Assembly: GCF_009002475.1 (NCBI RefSeq)
Contig: NZ_AP019860.1
Span: forward strand, 5,656,501 to 5,720,500
Direction of reading: 5' to 3'
DNA: 64,000 nucleotides
Origin: Candidatus Uabimicrobium amorphum
Lineage (GTDB): Bacteria > Planctomycetota > Uabimicrobiia > Uabimicrobiales > Uabimicrobiaceae
Positions 1 through 8,428 of this stretch are shown piece after piece (the first letter of the stretch is position 1; each line of letters starts with the position of its first letter). The notes below the pieces were generated by a model. It was not told where the DNA came from, searched no databases, and saw only the letters and a list, made by a program, of their open reading frames with translations. A program made the translations under genes and the position numbers.

Positions 1-569
1 TCCATCACCTTTGGTTCCCCTTGGCGAGTCATCATGATATTCGAAGGTTTTATATCGCGGTGTAGAACTTTTTGCCTATGTGCATGAGAAAGTGCTTCAC
101 ATACTTTTATCAGCACTTGTAGCAAAAATTTCGGCGGTACTTTTTTGGCTCTAATAAGATCTTCTAATGTAAAGCCGTCTATGTATTCCATGGTCAAATA
201 CGATTGCGGTGCGTCCCCAAAATCATACAAACGCACGATATTGGGATGATCTAGTTGGGTCATGATTGCCGCTTCACGCATAAACCTTTTGATTTCATTG
301 CGATCTTTTTCTAACATGACTTTGAGAGCGACAAAACGCTGAAATTTTTGATCGAAAGCCTTGTAGACAATTCCCATTCCACCACGGCCAAGCTCTCCGT
401 GGATAATATAACGGCCAAAGTGTTGACCTGTCTGAATTACTTGGTAATTTTCTTGTTCGTTTGTGGACATGTTGCTAGGGATTTTCGTTGGCGAAGGTCG
501 TATAGTCTCAGCACGATAAGCAACATGTGGGTTTTTACCGGTATTATTTTTTTGTTTACGATGATCCAT
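1..569 (-). CDS. Ser/Thr protein kinase, N-terminal part (cut by window edge)
   Basis: This is the first 189 codons of a Hanks-type Ser/Thr kinase; the rest lies beyond base 1. The glycine loop GRGGMG, the VALK lysine and the catalytic HRDIKPSN are visible, and the window ends just before the expected DFG. ATG at 569 is chosen because AGGA stands six to seven bases upstream, exactly as in the neighbouring paralogue. The protein is very similar to the gene at 650-3328 over the whole visible part, including the poorly conserved N-terminal leader. It lies 80 bp downstream on the same strand, so the pair is a tandem duplication and possibly one transcript. By analogy the missing part should hold a membrane segment and TPRs; this is inference. 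Confidence 0.9.
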   Translation of the reverse strand, partial: MDHRKQKNNTGKNPHVAYRAETIRPSPTKIPSNMSTNEQENYQVIQTGQHFGRYIIHGELGRGGMGIVYKAFDQKFQRFVALKVMLEKDRNEIKRFMREAAIMTQLDHPNIVRLYDFGDAPQSYLTMEYIDGFTLEDLIRAKKVPPKFLLQVLIKVCEALSHAHRQKVLHRDIKPSNIMMTRQGEPKVM

Positions 570-610
570 ATACTTTCCTGACAAACAATAAAGCATTTTG
601 CTAAACAACA

Positions 611-633
611 AAATAGCTCATTTTTTCATGAGC
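611..633 (-). terminator. Probable hairpin terminator of the 650-3328 kinase gene
   Basis: A six-base stem GCTCAT/ATGAGC (616-621 and 628-633) with a six-base loop is followed on the minus strand by TATTTTGTT. It sits 17 bp after the kinase stop codon. The stem is short, so readthrough into the downstream paralogue is plausible. Confidence 0.35.
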
Positions 634-649
634 AAGATTCACCATAGTG

Positions 650-3328
650 CTATTTCTTTAGTTCTTGCATCTTTTGTAAGTGATATTGCGCTTTTTCCTC
701 ATCATTTAATACTTTGTAGCATTGGTGTAAGCCGTAATGTGATCTCCAGGTTGGTGAAACCGCAATCGATTTATCGAAATCTCTTATGGCGTTTTTATAT
801 TGTTTTAGAATACAATACACCAGCCCGCGATTTACGTAGCCTTTCACGTCGTTGGGTCCCAGTTTAATCGCTTGGCTATAATCGCGCAAAGCTTGTTGGT
901 ATTTTTGCATGGAGTTGTATAAATTTCCACGGTTTATGTATGCCTTGTGAAAGTCTGGTTTCAATTGTATTACCTTATTCCAATCGGCTAACTCTTTACG
1001 CTTGTCCTTCATCTCTTGATAAAGAAGGGCGCGGTTACGGTACGCATCTACCAAGGTGGGTTGCATTTGTATTGCTCTGTTGAAATCAGACAGTGATTTT
1101 TCGTATTGGTGTAGTATTCGATAAACGATACCTCTTGTGTTGTAGACATTCACAAGTTTAGGATTTAATTGTATTGCCATGTTTAAATCAGTAAGAGCTT
1201 TTTGCGGCTGATTTATGGCGTTATAAAGAAGCCCACGATTTGCATAGACAAAAGGGTTTTGTGGATCGAGTTGTAAGGCATTTTCATAGTCTGCGAGCGC
1301 TTTGCGATATTCTTGTAAGTCATAATATACTAGTCCACGATTGGCATATGCATCCGCAAAATGTGCATCCATACTAAGCACTTTATTGTAATCGTCAATG
1401 GCTTCTTGGTATCTACGTAACCTATAATAAACAGCTCCACGATTATAGTAGATATCTAGGAATTTGGGGTTTAATTCGATTACTTTGCTATAGTCCATCA
1501 ATGCCTTGTCGAATTGCTGCAAATCGTAGTATGTATGTCCACGATGGTGATAAGCGTCTGCAAAATTAGGTTGAATTAAAAGGGCCTTACTATAAGCACG
1601 CAAAGCAGCGGAATAGTTCCTTAAATTATGATGAATGAGACCTCTTTTATCATAAGCGGTTGCTAAATTAGGGTTGAGCTGAAGGGCTTTTTTTATGTCT
1701 TGTAGAGCTTTGTTGTATTTTCGTAATTTACTATAGACAGATGCGCGATTTTCGTAAGCTATGGCATAGTTGGGGTTTATTTGTAGTATTTTATCGAAAT
1801 TCGCAATCGCTTGTGTGTAATCTTTAAGATTTTCGTAAATGAGTCCTCTGTTGTTATAGGCGTCTAAGTTTTTGGGGGTTATTTGAATAACTCTGTCTAA
1901 ATCCTGTAAAGCTTTTTTGTACTGCTTCATGTTGAAGTGCATTAGACCGCGATAGTGATACACCTCTGAGTTGTTGGGATTTTCTTGCAACAGTTTGTTA
2001 TAGTACTGGATGCTTTGCTGTAAATCGCCACTTTGTGAGCTCATATATGCTTTTAAAAAATCCCAATCCTGATCTTCACCATAGCTTTCGACATCTTCAA
2101 AGATTTCAGAAAACAACTGCGCAAATTTTTTATCTGCTTGCAGTGCTTTGTACTCACGTATTGAATAATATAAAACCTTCATGACTTTGTTTAGTGAATT
2201 CCTAGTTTGATTTTTTTGCTCTTCCGCTTTTATCCTGGCGCGGTCTGCATCAATAGAATAATTAATAACGAGAACTAGAGAACAACATAGAACACTCATA
2301 ATGATGAATAAACTAATGAAAGCCGCTTTGTAACGCCTAGTAAGACTGACAAAGAAGTTCCACGAATTGTATTTTTTTGCCATAATGGGTTTATTGTTTT
2401 TAAAATTGTGTAACTCGCGTACCAATTGTTTGAAATTTTGATAACGACGCTGTGGTTTTTTTTCAATACACTTTAAGCATATGGCTTCAAAATAGGGAGA
2501 AATACTGGGATTAATGTGACGCGGGGGGATCGGGTCGTTGTGCATCACTTGAAAACAAATTTCATGAAAGGAATCGCCTTGGTAGACTGTTTGGTATGTT
2601 AAGGCTTCGTACATTGTTGCGCCAAGCGAATATATATCACTTTGATGCGTGGGATGACCATTGATTTGCTCCTTCGACATGTAAAGTACAGTTCCTACAA
2701 TTCCACCAACCATCGATATACTCTGGTGTTTGTCTGTAGCAACTTTCGCCAATCCAAAATCCATTACCTTCGGTTCACCTTGGTTCGTAATCATAATATT
2801 GGAAGGTTTGATATCACGATGTAAAACTTTTTGTCTATGCGCTTGCGAAAGTGCTTCGCATACTTTTATGAGCATTTCAAGTAAAAATGCCGGTGGAACT
2901 TTTTTGGTTTTAATGAGATCTTCTAGTGTAAAACCCTCGATGTATTCCATGGTCAAATAGGGTTGTGGTGTGTCGCCAAAATCGTATAAACGTACAATAT
3001 TGGGGTGGTCTAACTGCGTCATGATTGCCGACTCGCGCATAAATCGTCTGATTTCGTTACGATCCTTTTCTATCATCACTTTGAGAGCGACAAAGCGCTG
3101 AAATTTTTGATCAAAAGCTTTGTAAACAATCCCCATCCCACCACGTCCTAGTTCTCCGTGGACGATATAACGACCAAAATGTTCTCCTGTTCGGATGGCT
3201 TGATAATGATCGTGTTCGTTGGCAAACATACTTGTCCGAAATTGCTGTGGCAATGGCCGCTTCATTTCGGAGTTGTTGGCAATACGCGGTTTTTTACTTG
3301 CATTATTTTGTGGTTTACGATAATCCAT
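650..3328 (-). CDS. Membrane Ser/Thr protein kinase with TPR array
   Basis: This is a Hanks-type kinase of 892 residues. Domains in order: a polar leader (1-50), a kinase domain at about 51-310 (GRGGMG loop, VALK Lys83, HRDIKPSN with Asp172, DFG 190-192, activation segment ending SKEQ in place of APE), one membrane helix at about 335-357, and some 13 tandem TPRs from about 425 to the end. The kinase should be cytoplasmic with the TPR scaffold on the other side of the membrane, a common planctomycete layout. ATG 3328 is preferred over ATG 3334 because AGGA then has a normal spacing and the start matches the paralogue at 569. Substrate and signal cannot be read from the sequence. Confidence 0.93.
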   Translation of the reverse strand: MDYRKPQNNASKKPRIANNSEMKRPLPQQFRTSMFANEHDHYQAIRTGEHFGRYIVHGELGRGGMGIVYKAFDQKFQRFVALKVMIEKDRNEIRRFMRESAIMTQLDHPNIVRLYDFGDTPQPYLTMEYIEGFTLEDLIKTKKVPPAFLLEMLIKVCEALSQAHRQKVLHRDIKPSNIMITNQGEPKVMDFGLAKVATDKHQSISMVGGIVGTVLYMSKEQINGHPTHQSDIYSLGATMYEALTYQTVYQGDSFHEICFQVMHNDPIPPRHINPSISPYFEAICLKCIEKKPQRRYQNFKQLVRELHNFKNNKPIMAKKYNSWNFFVSLTRRYKAAFISLFIIMSVLCCSLVLVINYSIDADRARIKAEEQKNQTRNSLNKVMKVLYYSIREYKALQADKKFAQLFSEIFEDVESYGEDQDWDFLKAYMSSQSGDLQQSIQYYNKLLQENPNNSEVYHYRGLMHFNMKQYKKALQDLDRVIQITPKNLDAYNNRGLIYENLKDYTQAIANFDKILQINPNYAIAYENRASVYSKLRKYNKALQDIKKALQLNPNLATAYDKRGLIHHNLRNYSAALRAYSKALLIQPNFADAYHHRGHTYYDLQQFDKALMDYSKVIELNPKFLDIYYNRGAVYYRLRRYQEAIDDYNKVLSMDAHFADAYANRGLVYYDLQEYRKALADYENALQLDPQNPFVYANRGLLYNAINQPQKALTDLNMAIQLNPKLVNVYNTRGIVYRILHQYEKSLSDFNRAIQMQPTLVDAYRNRALLYQEMKDKRKELADWNKVIQLKPDFHKAYINRGNLYNSMQKYQQALRDYSQAIKLGPNDVKGYVNRGLVYCILKQYKNAIRDFDKSIAVSPTWRSHYGLHQCYKVLNDEEKAQYHLQKMQELKK

Positions 3329-3391
3329 ATACATTCCTGACAGACATAAATATTATTTTTAATAAAATACCAAATTTCGTAAACGATTACT

Positions 3392-4285
3392 ATGACGAAA
3401 GATAATTCAATGGAACATGCGATAGACAAAAAAATAGTAAAAGGCAAATCACTACAAGAAGTACAACCTCACACCAAATATATGGCGTGCACTTTCTATT
3501 TAGACTATGTCGATGGTGAAGATTTACAAGGAACAGAGTTTGACAATTGCTCTTTTCGTGGAGCGTTTCGCGATTGGGGACGCGATACATACGGATTGTG
3601 GATGGCGATTAGTTACAAAAATATCAGGCAAGTGATGCGCTGGATACGGCCGGGAACATTCATCATGGGGTCTCCGTCGACGGAGATGTCTCGGCAAGCA
3701 GATGAGACACAACACAAAGTGATAATTAGCAAGGGATTTTGGCTGGCGGAAACAGCATGTACACAAGAGTTATGGAAGGCTGTTACGGGATGGAGTGGGA
3801 GTAGTTTTGCAGTTGACAACTGTCCTGCGGACGATGTGAACTGGGACGATTGTCAGACATTTATCAACAAATGGAACAGTGAGATGGTAGAATGGGAATT
3901 GTGCTTTCCCACAGAAGCACAGTGGGAATACGCCTGTCGTGCGGGAACAACGACGGCTTTTAGTTTTGGGGACAACATCGCGAAGGATCAAGTAAACTAT
4001 GATCTCAAAAGAACTGCGGCAGTCAAATCACGGCCATGCAATGATTGGGGACTGTACGAGATGCATGGAAACGTGTGCGAGTGGTGTGAGGATTGGTACG
4101 GTGAATATGACAGTACGGTAGTGATGGATCCTGTGGGACCTTCTGACGGAACTGACCGGGTCATGCGTGGTGGTTGCTGTAGTGATTCATCTGGAAACGT
4201 TCGTTCTGCAGCGCGCTACAAGTTCTGGCCCAATGAAAATTTTGGCGAGGTTGGTTTTCGGTTTTGCCTAAGGTCAAAAAAGTAG
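3392..4285 (+). CDS. SUMF1/FGE-fold protein, stand-alone
   Basis: This 297-residue protein belongs to the formylglycine-generating-enzyme-like (SUMF1) superfamily, which has a C-type-lectin-related fold. The core begins at RPGTFIMGSP (about residue 86) and includes PTEAQWEYACRAGT, GLYEMHGNVCEWCEDW and the terminal RGG...GFRFC block. The cysteine pair that makes true FGE catalytic is absent, so sulfatase activation is unlikely and a binding or other role is possible. The N-terminal 80 residues (FRDWGRD.YGLWMAI and a short DLQGTEFDNCSF stretch resembling pentapeptide repeats) are shared with the next gene. No signal peptide or Shine-Dalgarno is evident, and an internal ATG at 3410 is an alternative start. 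It is divergent from the kinase at 650-3328 with only 63 bp between them. Confidence 0.88.
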   Translation: MTKDNSMEHAIDKKIVKGKSLQEVQPHTKYMACTFYLDYVDGEDLQGTEFDNCSFRGAFRDWGRDTYGLWMAISYKNIRQVMRWIRPGTFIMGSPSTEMSRQADETQHKVIISKGFWLAETACTQELWKAVTGWSGSSFAVDNCPADDVNWDDCQTFINKWNSEMVEWELCFPTEAQWEYACRAGTTTAFSFGDNIAKDQVNYDLKRTAAVKSRPCNDWGLYEMHGNVCEWCEDWYGEYDSTVVMDPVGPSDGTDRVMRGGCCSDSSGNVRSAARYKFWPNENFGEVGFRFCLRSKK

Positions 4286-4310
4286 ATAGTGGATGTACTT
4301 AGGAGAAAAA

Positions 4311-5171
4311 ATGGACAGGAAAATAATAAAAGGCAAATCACTACAAGAAGTAAAACCTCACACCAAATATATGGCGTGCACTTTTTATTTAGACTATGTA
4401 GACGGTGAAGATTTACAAAATACGGAGTTTGACAACTGTTCTTTCCGTGGATCTTTTCGCGATTGGGGACGCGATGAATACGGGTTGTGGATGGCGATTT
4501 GTTACAAAAATGTACGACAAGTGATGCGTTGGATACGACCGGGAACTTTCATGATGGGATCTCCCAACACAGAAGAGTACAGACTAGGCAACGAACAGCA
4601 TCACCAAGTAACACTTAGTAAAGGATTTTGGCTGGCGGAAACAGTATGCACGCAAGATTTGTGGACGGTTGTTATGGAGAAAAACCCTAGCAAATTTCAA
4701 GGTAAGAGTCGTCCTGTTGAGCGAGTAAGTTGGAATGATTGTCGTATGTTTATCGGCAAATGGAATCATGAAGTACCCGAATGGGAATTGTGCTTGCCGA
4801 CAGAAGCACAATGGGAATACGCGTGCCGCGCCGGTACAACAACGGCGTTTAGTTTTGGAGAAACGATTACGCAGAATCAGGTACATTACGACGCAAAAAG
4901 AACCGCAGTGGTGAAAGCACTGCTGTGCAACGATTGGGGGCTTTATGGGATGCACGGCAATGTATGGGAGTGGTGTGAGGATTGGTATACTCACCATCAC
5001 GTGACGACGACAAACTCTCTCAGAGCACCTGATGGCTCTGAACGGGTTATACGTGGTGGTGGCTGGTTAAATTCACCTAACAGCCTACGCTCTGCATGCC
5101 GTTATAGTTGCCTACCGAATGTCTACAATGACGATATTGGTTTTCGGTTTTGTTTGAGGTCAAAAAAGTAG
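4311..5171 (+). CDS. SUMF1/FGE-fold protein, tandem paralogue
   Basis: This 286-residue paralogue of the preceding gene starts 25 bp after it and is probably cotranscribed. ATG 4311 is chosen because AGGAG stands five bases upstream; an in-frame ATG at 4293 has no such site. It shares the N-terminal FRDWGRDEYGLWMAI module and the SUMF1 core (RPGTFMMGSP, PTEAQWEYACRAGT, GLYGMHGNVWEWCEDW). The FGE active-site cysteine pair is missing. Relative to its twin, the conserved frame is nearly identical, but the segment between RGG and GFRFC differs at many residues. Near-identical DNA then resumes and runs through the stop codon of both genes. Function is unknown; a ligand-binding role is possible by analogy to C-lectin-fold proteins. 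Confidence 0.9.
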   Translation: MDRKIIKGKSLQEVKPHTKYMACTFYLDYVDGEDLQNTEFDNCSFRGSFRDWGRDEYGLWMAICYKNVRQVMRWIRPGTFMMGSPNTEEYRLGNEQHHQVTLSKGFWLAETVCTQDLWTVVMEKNPSKFQGKSRPVERVSWNDCRMFIGKWNHEVPEWELCLPTEAQWEYACRAGTTTAFSFGETITQNQVHYDAKRTAVVKALLCNDWGLYGMHGNVWEWCEDWYTHHHVTTTNSLRAPDGSERVIRGGGWLNSPNSLRSACRYSCLPNVYNDDIGFRFCLRSKK

Positions 5172-5248
5172 ATAGCGTCGGTACAGTTAAGAGAGGTAAA
5201 ATTGTTTTGCAGTTGTTGAAAGGACATTTCGAAAAACATCCTATCCTT

Positions 5249-5917
5249 TTAATCAATCGCAATGCTACAACAACAGTTTTCGACCAACTGCCATTGGCGA
5301 CGAGTCATGTTTGCCCGTGGACGTTTTTGTTGTATTTGTTCCATGGCTTGTTGTGGGGAGGATACCTTTTCTTGAAAAACTAACAACACACAAGTGATCA
5401 TCGATGTTCTGCCATGCCCTTGGGCACAGTGGATATATATCTTTTTGTCGCATAAGGCGAGATCTTTGATAAAATCTATGAGTGGCTGCTGCTGTGTCGG
5501 ACAACAATCGAGAATCGGAAAGCACTTGTATTCGTAGTTTGCTACGATGCGCTTGTCTTCGTTAAATTCACATGTTAGGTCAACTACAACTTGTGTGTCT
5601 GATGGCATTTCACGGAAGAATAAGCGCCTACCTATGGTAATTTGATTGTTTAGCGTATCATAGGGATTTTCTTTTTGAAAAAAGCGAATGATATGCCACA
5701 AACTCCATAAACAAACTAAGTATGGAAGTAGTATAAATTGCGATATCCAGTGCAGATGCCCGTTTTCCTTTTTGCCAAAACACTTTGTTGTTGTGGTAAG
5801 GTAAGAAATACCCACCAGTGCAAAACTTGCTGCGGGCCACAATAAGACAAAAGCTCCCTGTAAAACAATTGTGTACATAATGAGTAGCGCACTAATCGTT
5901 AAAAAGCCCCAGGCCAT
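5249..5917 (-). CDS. Membrane-anchored PTP/dual-specificity-type phosphatase
   Basis: This 222-residue protein has two or three hydrophobic helices in its first 80 residues and a cytoplasmic phosphatase domain from about 90 to the end. The signature HCAQGHGRTS gives the nucleophile Cys164 and phosphate-binding Arg170. An aspartate in the FPILDCCP stretch (about 137) could be the general acid. The family hydrolyses phospho-Tyr/Ser/Thr or lipid phosphates through a cysteinyl-phosphate intermediate. ATG 5917 has AGGAG upstream. It is convergent with the SUMF1 pair. In a region packed with Ser/Thr kinases it is the only recognisable protein phosphatase, but a functional link is inference and a phosphoinositide-like substrate cannot be excluded. 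Confidence 0.85.
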   Translation of the reverse strand: MAWGFLTISALLIMYTIVLQGAFVLLWPAASFALVGISYLTTTTKCFGKKENGHLHWISQFILLPYLVCLWSLWHIIRFFQKENPYDTLNNQITIGRRLFFREMPSDTQVVVDLTCEFNEDKRIVANYEYKCFPILDCCPTQQQPLIDFIKDLALCDKKIYIHCAQGHGRTSMITCVLLVFQEKVSSPQQAMEQIQQKRPRANMTRRQWQLVENCCCSIAID

Positions 5918-6019
5918 AAGATCTCCTAGCTAAGAATATTTTTTTCAAATTTAATGTGTATTAGGGAAAATGGTTCAAAAAATCTTAGGAAAAATTTTTA
6001 TTAAAAGAAAGGATAAAGT

Positions 6020-6850
6020 ATGTCAAAAATATGGTCATATGAATTAGATGTGAATCCAGATATGGCGTTGAAAACCATTTACGCCAATACAAAAAATGAT
6101 CCAATGCAAACAAATATCGATGCGTTTTCTGGAAAGACATGGCTGGCCTTGGCCAACCCCAACGAAGAAAATATGAAGAAGTTGCTAAGAGAAAGCGACG
6201 CTGCCACAGAGTTTTGTGGGTATGTTTCTGAAGATGCTTTTCAGGTGGGTTACCTTCCTGATGATGCGCAAAAACGTTGTTTATTTGAACCGTATGTTTT
6301 AGGTGTCGCAAACGCAAAAGATTTTGGATGCTCGTTGATTTGCGAGTTGCGTTACCAGAAATATGGATTTCGTTATGTTTTATATATGGGATTTTTGATG
6401 GCAATGCTTTTTTTCTTTCGTGAGCTTTACACTGCAGACTATTTTGTTGCGGGTGTCTTTGGCGTTTTGTTTTTTCCCATAGTGTTTTACAATTATTTCA
6501 AAAATCGCAACACGGTGGCACTACACGAACAAAAATTACAAGAGTTTTTGCCAGATTTGTTCAAAGAACACCTATTGAGCAAAAAAGACCTTCCCGAGAA
6601 TACCAAAGAGGATTTGCCTGATATGGAACTCACCACAGGTGTAGACATTCGACGTATTGTGTTATTGACTCTTTACTTTGTTACGGGATTGATCTTTGCG
6701 GGGGCAATTGCTATTTATTTAGTGAATTTCTTTGGGATACCAGCAAACATAAAAGAATTTGTCATCGGGCCTTTGATGCTAATTTTTTTGGGCTTATATG
6801 TTGCCACAACGGGTATCTTTTTCCGCAAAAAGAAAAACGCCGAGAAATAG
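6020..6850 (+). CDS. Four-helix membrane protein of unknown function
   Basis: This 276-residue protein has no family I recognise. About 110 soluble N-terminal residues, rich in acidic and Asn/Ala positions, are followed by two membrane helices (about 118-135 and 142-158). A charged cytoplasmic-type segment of about 60 residues comes next, then two more helices (about 212-236 and 244-266) and a basic tail RKKKNAEK. ATG 6020 is preceded by AAAGGA at good spacing. It stands alone between a convergent phosphatase gene and a region with hairpins. Confidence 0.75.
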   Translation: MSKIWSYELDVNPDMALKTIYANTKNDPMQTNIDAFSGKTWLALANPNEENMKKLLRESDAATEFCGYVSEDAFQVGYLPDDAQKRCLFEPYVLGVANAKDFGCSLICELRYQKYGFRYVLYMGFLMAMLFFFRELYTADYFVAGVFGVLFFPIVFYNYFKNRNTVALHEQKLQEFLPDLFKEHLLSKKDLPENTKEDLPDMELTTGVDIRRIVLLTLYFVTGLIFAGAIAIYLVNFFGIPANIKEFVIGPLMLIFLGLYVATTGIFFRKKKNAEK

Positions 6851-6907
6851 TCATTCATTCTTTGTGATCCATCTTGGTGGTTTTGTGTAAAATGGATGAT
6901 CATTTTC

Positions 6908-6960
6908 GCTTTACAGTGTTAAAAGTTAGTAATACTGTAAAGCTTTACGAATGTAAAGCT
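6908..6960 (+). promoter_or_regulatory. Overlapping alternative hairpins upstream of the Cj0069-family gene
   Basis: Two perfect inverted repeats overlap by three bases. The first pairs 6908-6917 (GCTTTACAGT) with 6934-6943 (ACTGTAAAGC). The second pairs 6941-6948 (AGCTTTAC) with 6953-6960 (GTAAAGCT) across a four-base loop. Four copies of GCTTTAC or its complement alternate, so the two stems exclude each other in RNA. This could be an attenuator-like switch or a set of operators for the gene starting at 7125; neither is shown. Confidence 0.4.
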
Positions 6961-7124
6961 AGCAATCTAAAAAATTACATGTATTTCCATACAAAACGAC
7001 GATTTTCGGCCAATGAAAAAATTTTTTATTCTGTAAACGATATTTTTATGTCAAAGGGTACAGATTTTGCAAAAAACAAATCAAAAAATTACAGGATAAA
7101 CATTTTCATTTAAGGAATATAATT

Positions 7125-8192
7125 TTGAAAAAGCATGTAGTTATTTTTGAAGTTCGTGGTGGTAGCGACAAAGGTGCTTATGGATATCGTAGCGATTCTA
7201 AACCTATCATAGATTCTCTAAATAAACGCGGATGGTCAGCCGAAATTATATTTTATAGTGATGAAGCACGCGGTGAGATATATCGTTATGTTGTCGACAA
7301 AGCAGGTGCATATATTAGTCGCGTAAATCCGGGAAATTTGGCAGACGAAACCGGTTATTTTCAAATGCTAAGAGAGCTTGTTTCTCAAAATGTGGAAGCT
7401 CTCCCTCACCCAGATGCCATGATTAATTATGGGGCTAAAAACGCGATCGAAAAGTTAAAAGGTACCGATTTAGTTCCCGATGATGTGATAACTTACTACG
7501 ATTTTGAAGCATTTAAGGCTAGTTTTCCCCTAATGTTAAAGACAGGTCCCCGTGTTTTAAAACAAAACAGAGGTTCTACCGGGGAAGGCATTTGGAAAGT
7601 AGAGATTGCCAAAAAAGTTGAAGACGACAAAGGCAATTTAACTCTCAAGACAAAAGTAAAGCTTACAGAGGCAAAGGATAACCATATTGAAGAAAAATAC
7701 CTCGGTGATTTTATCGACTTTTGTGTTACGTATCTAGATGGTCCTTCCGGTTTGCTTTTGGATATGCCGTTTTTACCGCGTATCAAAGAAGGAGAAATCC
7801 GTGTTTTTATGTTACGTCGCGAACCTGTATATGTCGTGCATAAAAAGCCTGTCGAGACCGCAGACGCATTTTCTGCAACATTGTTTTCGGGAGCAAAATA
7901 TACCTATGAAAACCCCGATCAGTATCCTACCTTAATTAGTAAAGTAAAAACAAACCTCAATACCATTCTTGAAAAACTTGGTGGTTACGACATACCTCTC
8001 ATTTGGACACTCGATTTTATTCTCGACAACGATGAAAATGGTGAAGATAAATACATCCTCGGTGAAATCAACGCTTCTTGTGTAGGCTTTAGCACCCACC
8101 TCGATTTAAGTGAACAGATTGCTGATGAGGTGATTCGTTTGATGGAAGCGGATTGTGTGATTAATCCACGCTGGCCAGCTTATACAAGTTAG
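7125..8192 (+). CDS. Cj0069-family ATP-grasp-like protein
   Basis: This 355-residue protein opens with VVIFEVRGGSDKGAYGYRSD, typical of the Cj0069 family (named after a Campylobacter protein). The layout resembles ATP-grasp enzymes: an N-terminal Rossmann-like part, a central LKQNRGSTGEGIWKVEI stretch resembling the ATP-binding loop, and a C-terminal ILGEINASCVGFSTHLDL segment with acidic Mg-ATP-type residues. ATP-grasp enzymes usually ligate a carboxylate to an amine, but the substrate here is unknown. The start codon is TTG at 7125 with AAGGA eight bases upstream; no ATG precedes the conserved N-terminus. A 275-bp leader with hairpins lies upstream. Confidence 0.8.
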   Translation: MKKHVVIFEVRGGSDKGAYGYRSDSKPIIDSLNKRGWSAEIIFYSDEARGEIYRYVVDKAGAYISRVNPGNLADETGYFQMLRELVSQNVEALPHPDAMINYGAKNAIEKLKGTDLVPDDVITYYDFEAFKASFPLMLKTGPRVLKQNRGSTGEGIWKVEIAKKVEDDKGNLTLKTKVKLTEAKDNHIEEKYLGDFIDFCVTYLDGPSGLLLDMPFLPRIKEGEIRVFMLRREPVYVVHKKPVETADAFSATLFSGAKYTYENPDQYPTLISKVKTNLNTILEKLGGYDIPLIWTLDFILDNDENGEDKYILGEINASCVGFSTHLDLSEQIADEVIRLMEADCVINPRWPAYTS

Positions 8193-8210
8193 TGGTCTAA
8201 CTGGAAAGGG

Positions 8211-8340
8211 ATCGTCTTCAGATTGGTGCCCTTACCATCGAATTTAAAGTTTTAGCTTCGCTGTGTGAGGTCTATTCCAGAAAAGAGTATCGTTTTCAGG
8301 TTGGTGCCCTCACCATCGAATTTAAGGTTTTAGTTTCACT
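8211..8340 (+). repeat. Two 52-bp direct repeats, period 78 bp
   Basis: Copies at 8211-8262 and 8289-8340 match at 46 of 52 positions, and all six differences are transitions. Each contains GGTGCCCTNACCATCGAATT with a small GGTG/CACC-type dyad. They lie just after the Cj0069-family gene and have no open frame. The same sequence was not noticed elsewhere in the window. Confidence 0.7.
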
Positions 8341-8358
8341 AAAAGCCTTAATTCTCAT

Positions 8359-8378
8359 GCCTCTCCCACGGGAGAGGC
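8359..8378. terminator. GC-rich palindrome between convergent genes
   Basis: GCCTCTCCC and GGGAGAGGC form a nine-base perfect inverted repeat around a two-base centre (8-bp stem, four-base loop). It lies between the convergent genes ending at 8192 and 8429. No U-tract follows on either strand, so bidirectional termination is only a guess. Confidence 0.4.
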
Positions 8379-8428
8379 GTAACACGTCTTATCTGTTAAT
8401 TATTGCTTTATGTTATACTCACCTGCTC

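Noticed and set aside
3392..5171. True formylglycine-generating enzyme activity of the SUMF1 proteins
   Set aside because: The catalytic cysteine pair near RYRC of genuine FGE is not present in either protein, and no sulfatase gene is nearby.
6874..7113. 79-codon open frame upstream of the Cj0069-family gene
   Set aside because: It has no ribosome binding site, no conserved motif and an AT-rich composition like a leader; it also spans the overlapping hairpins.
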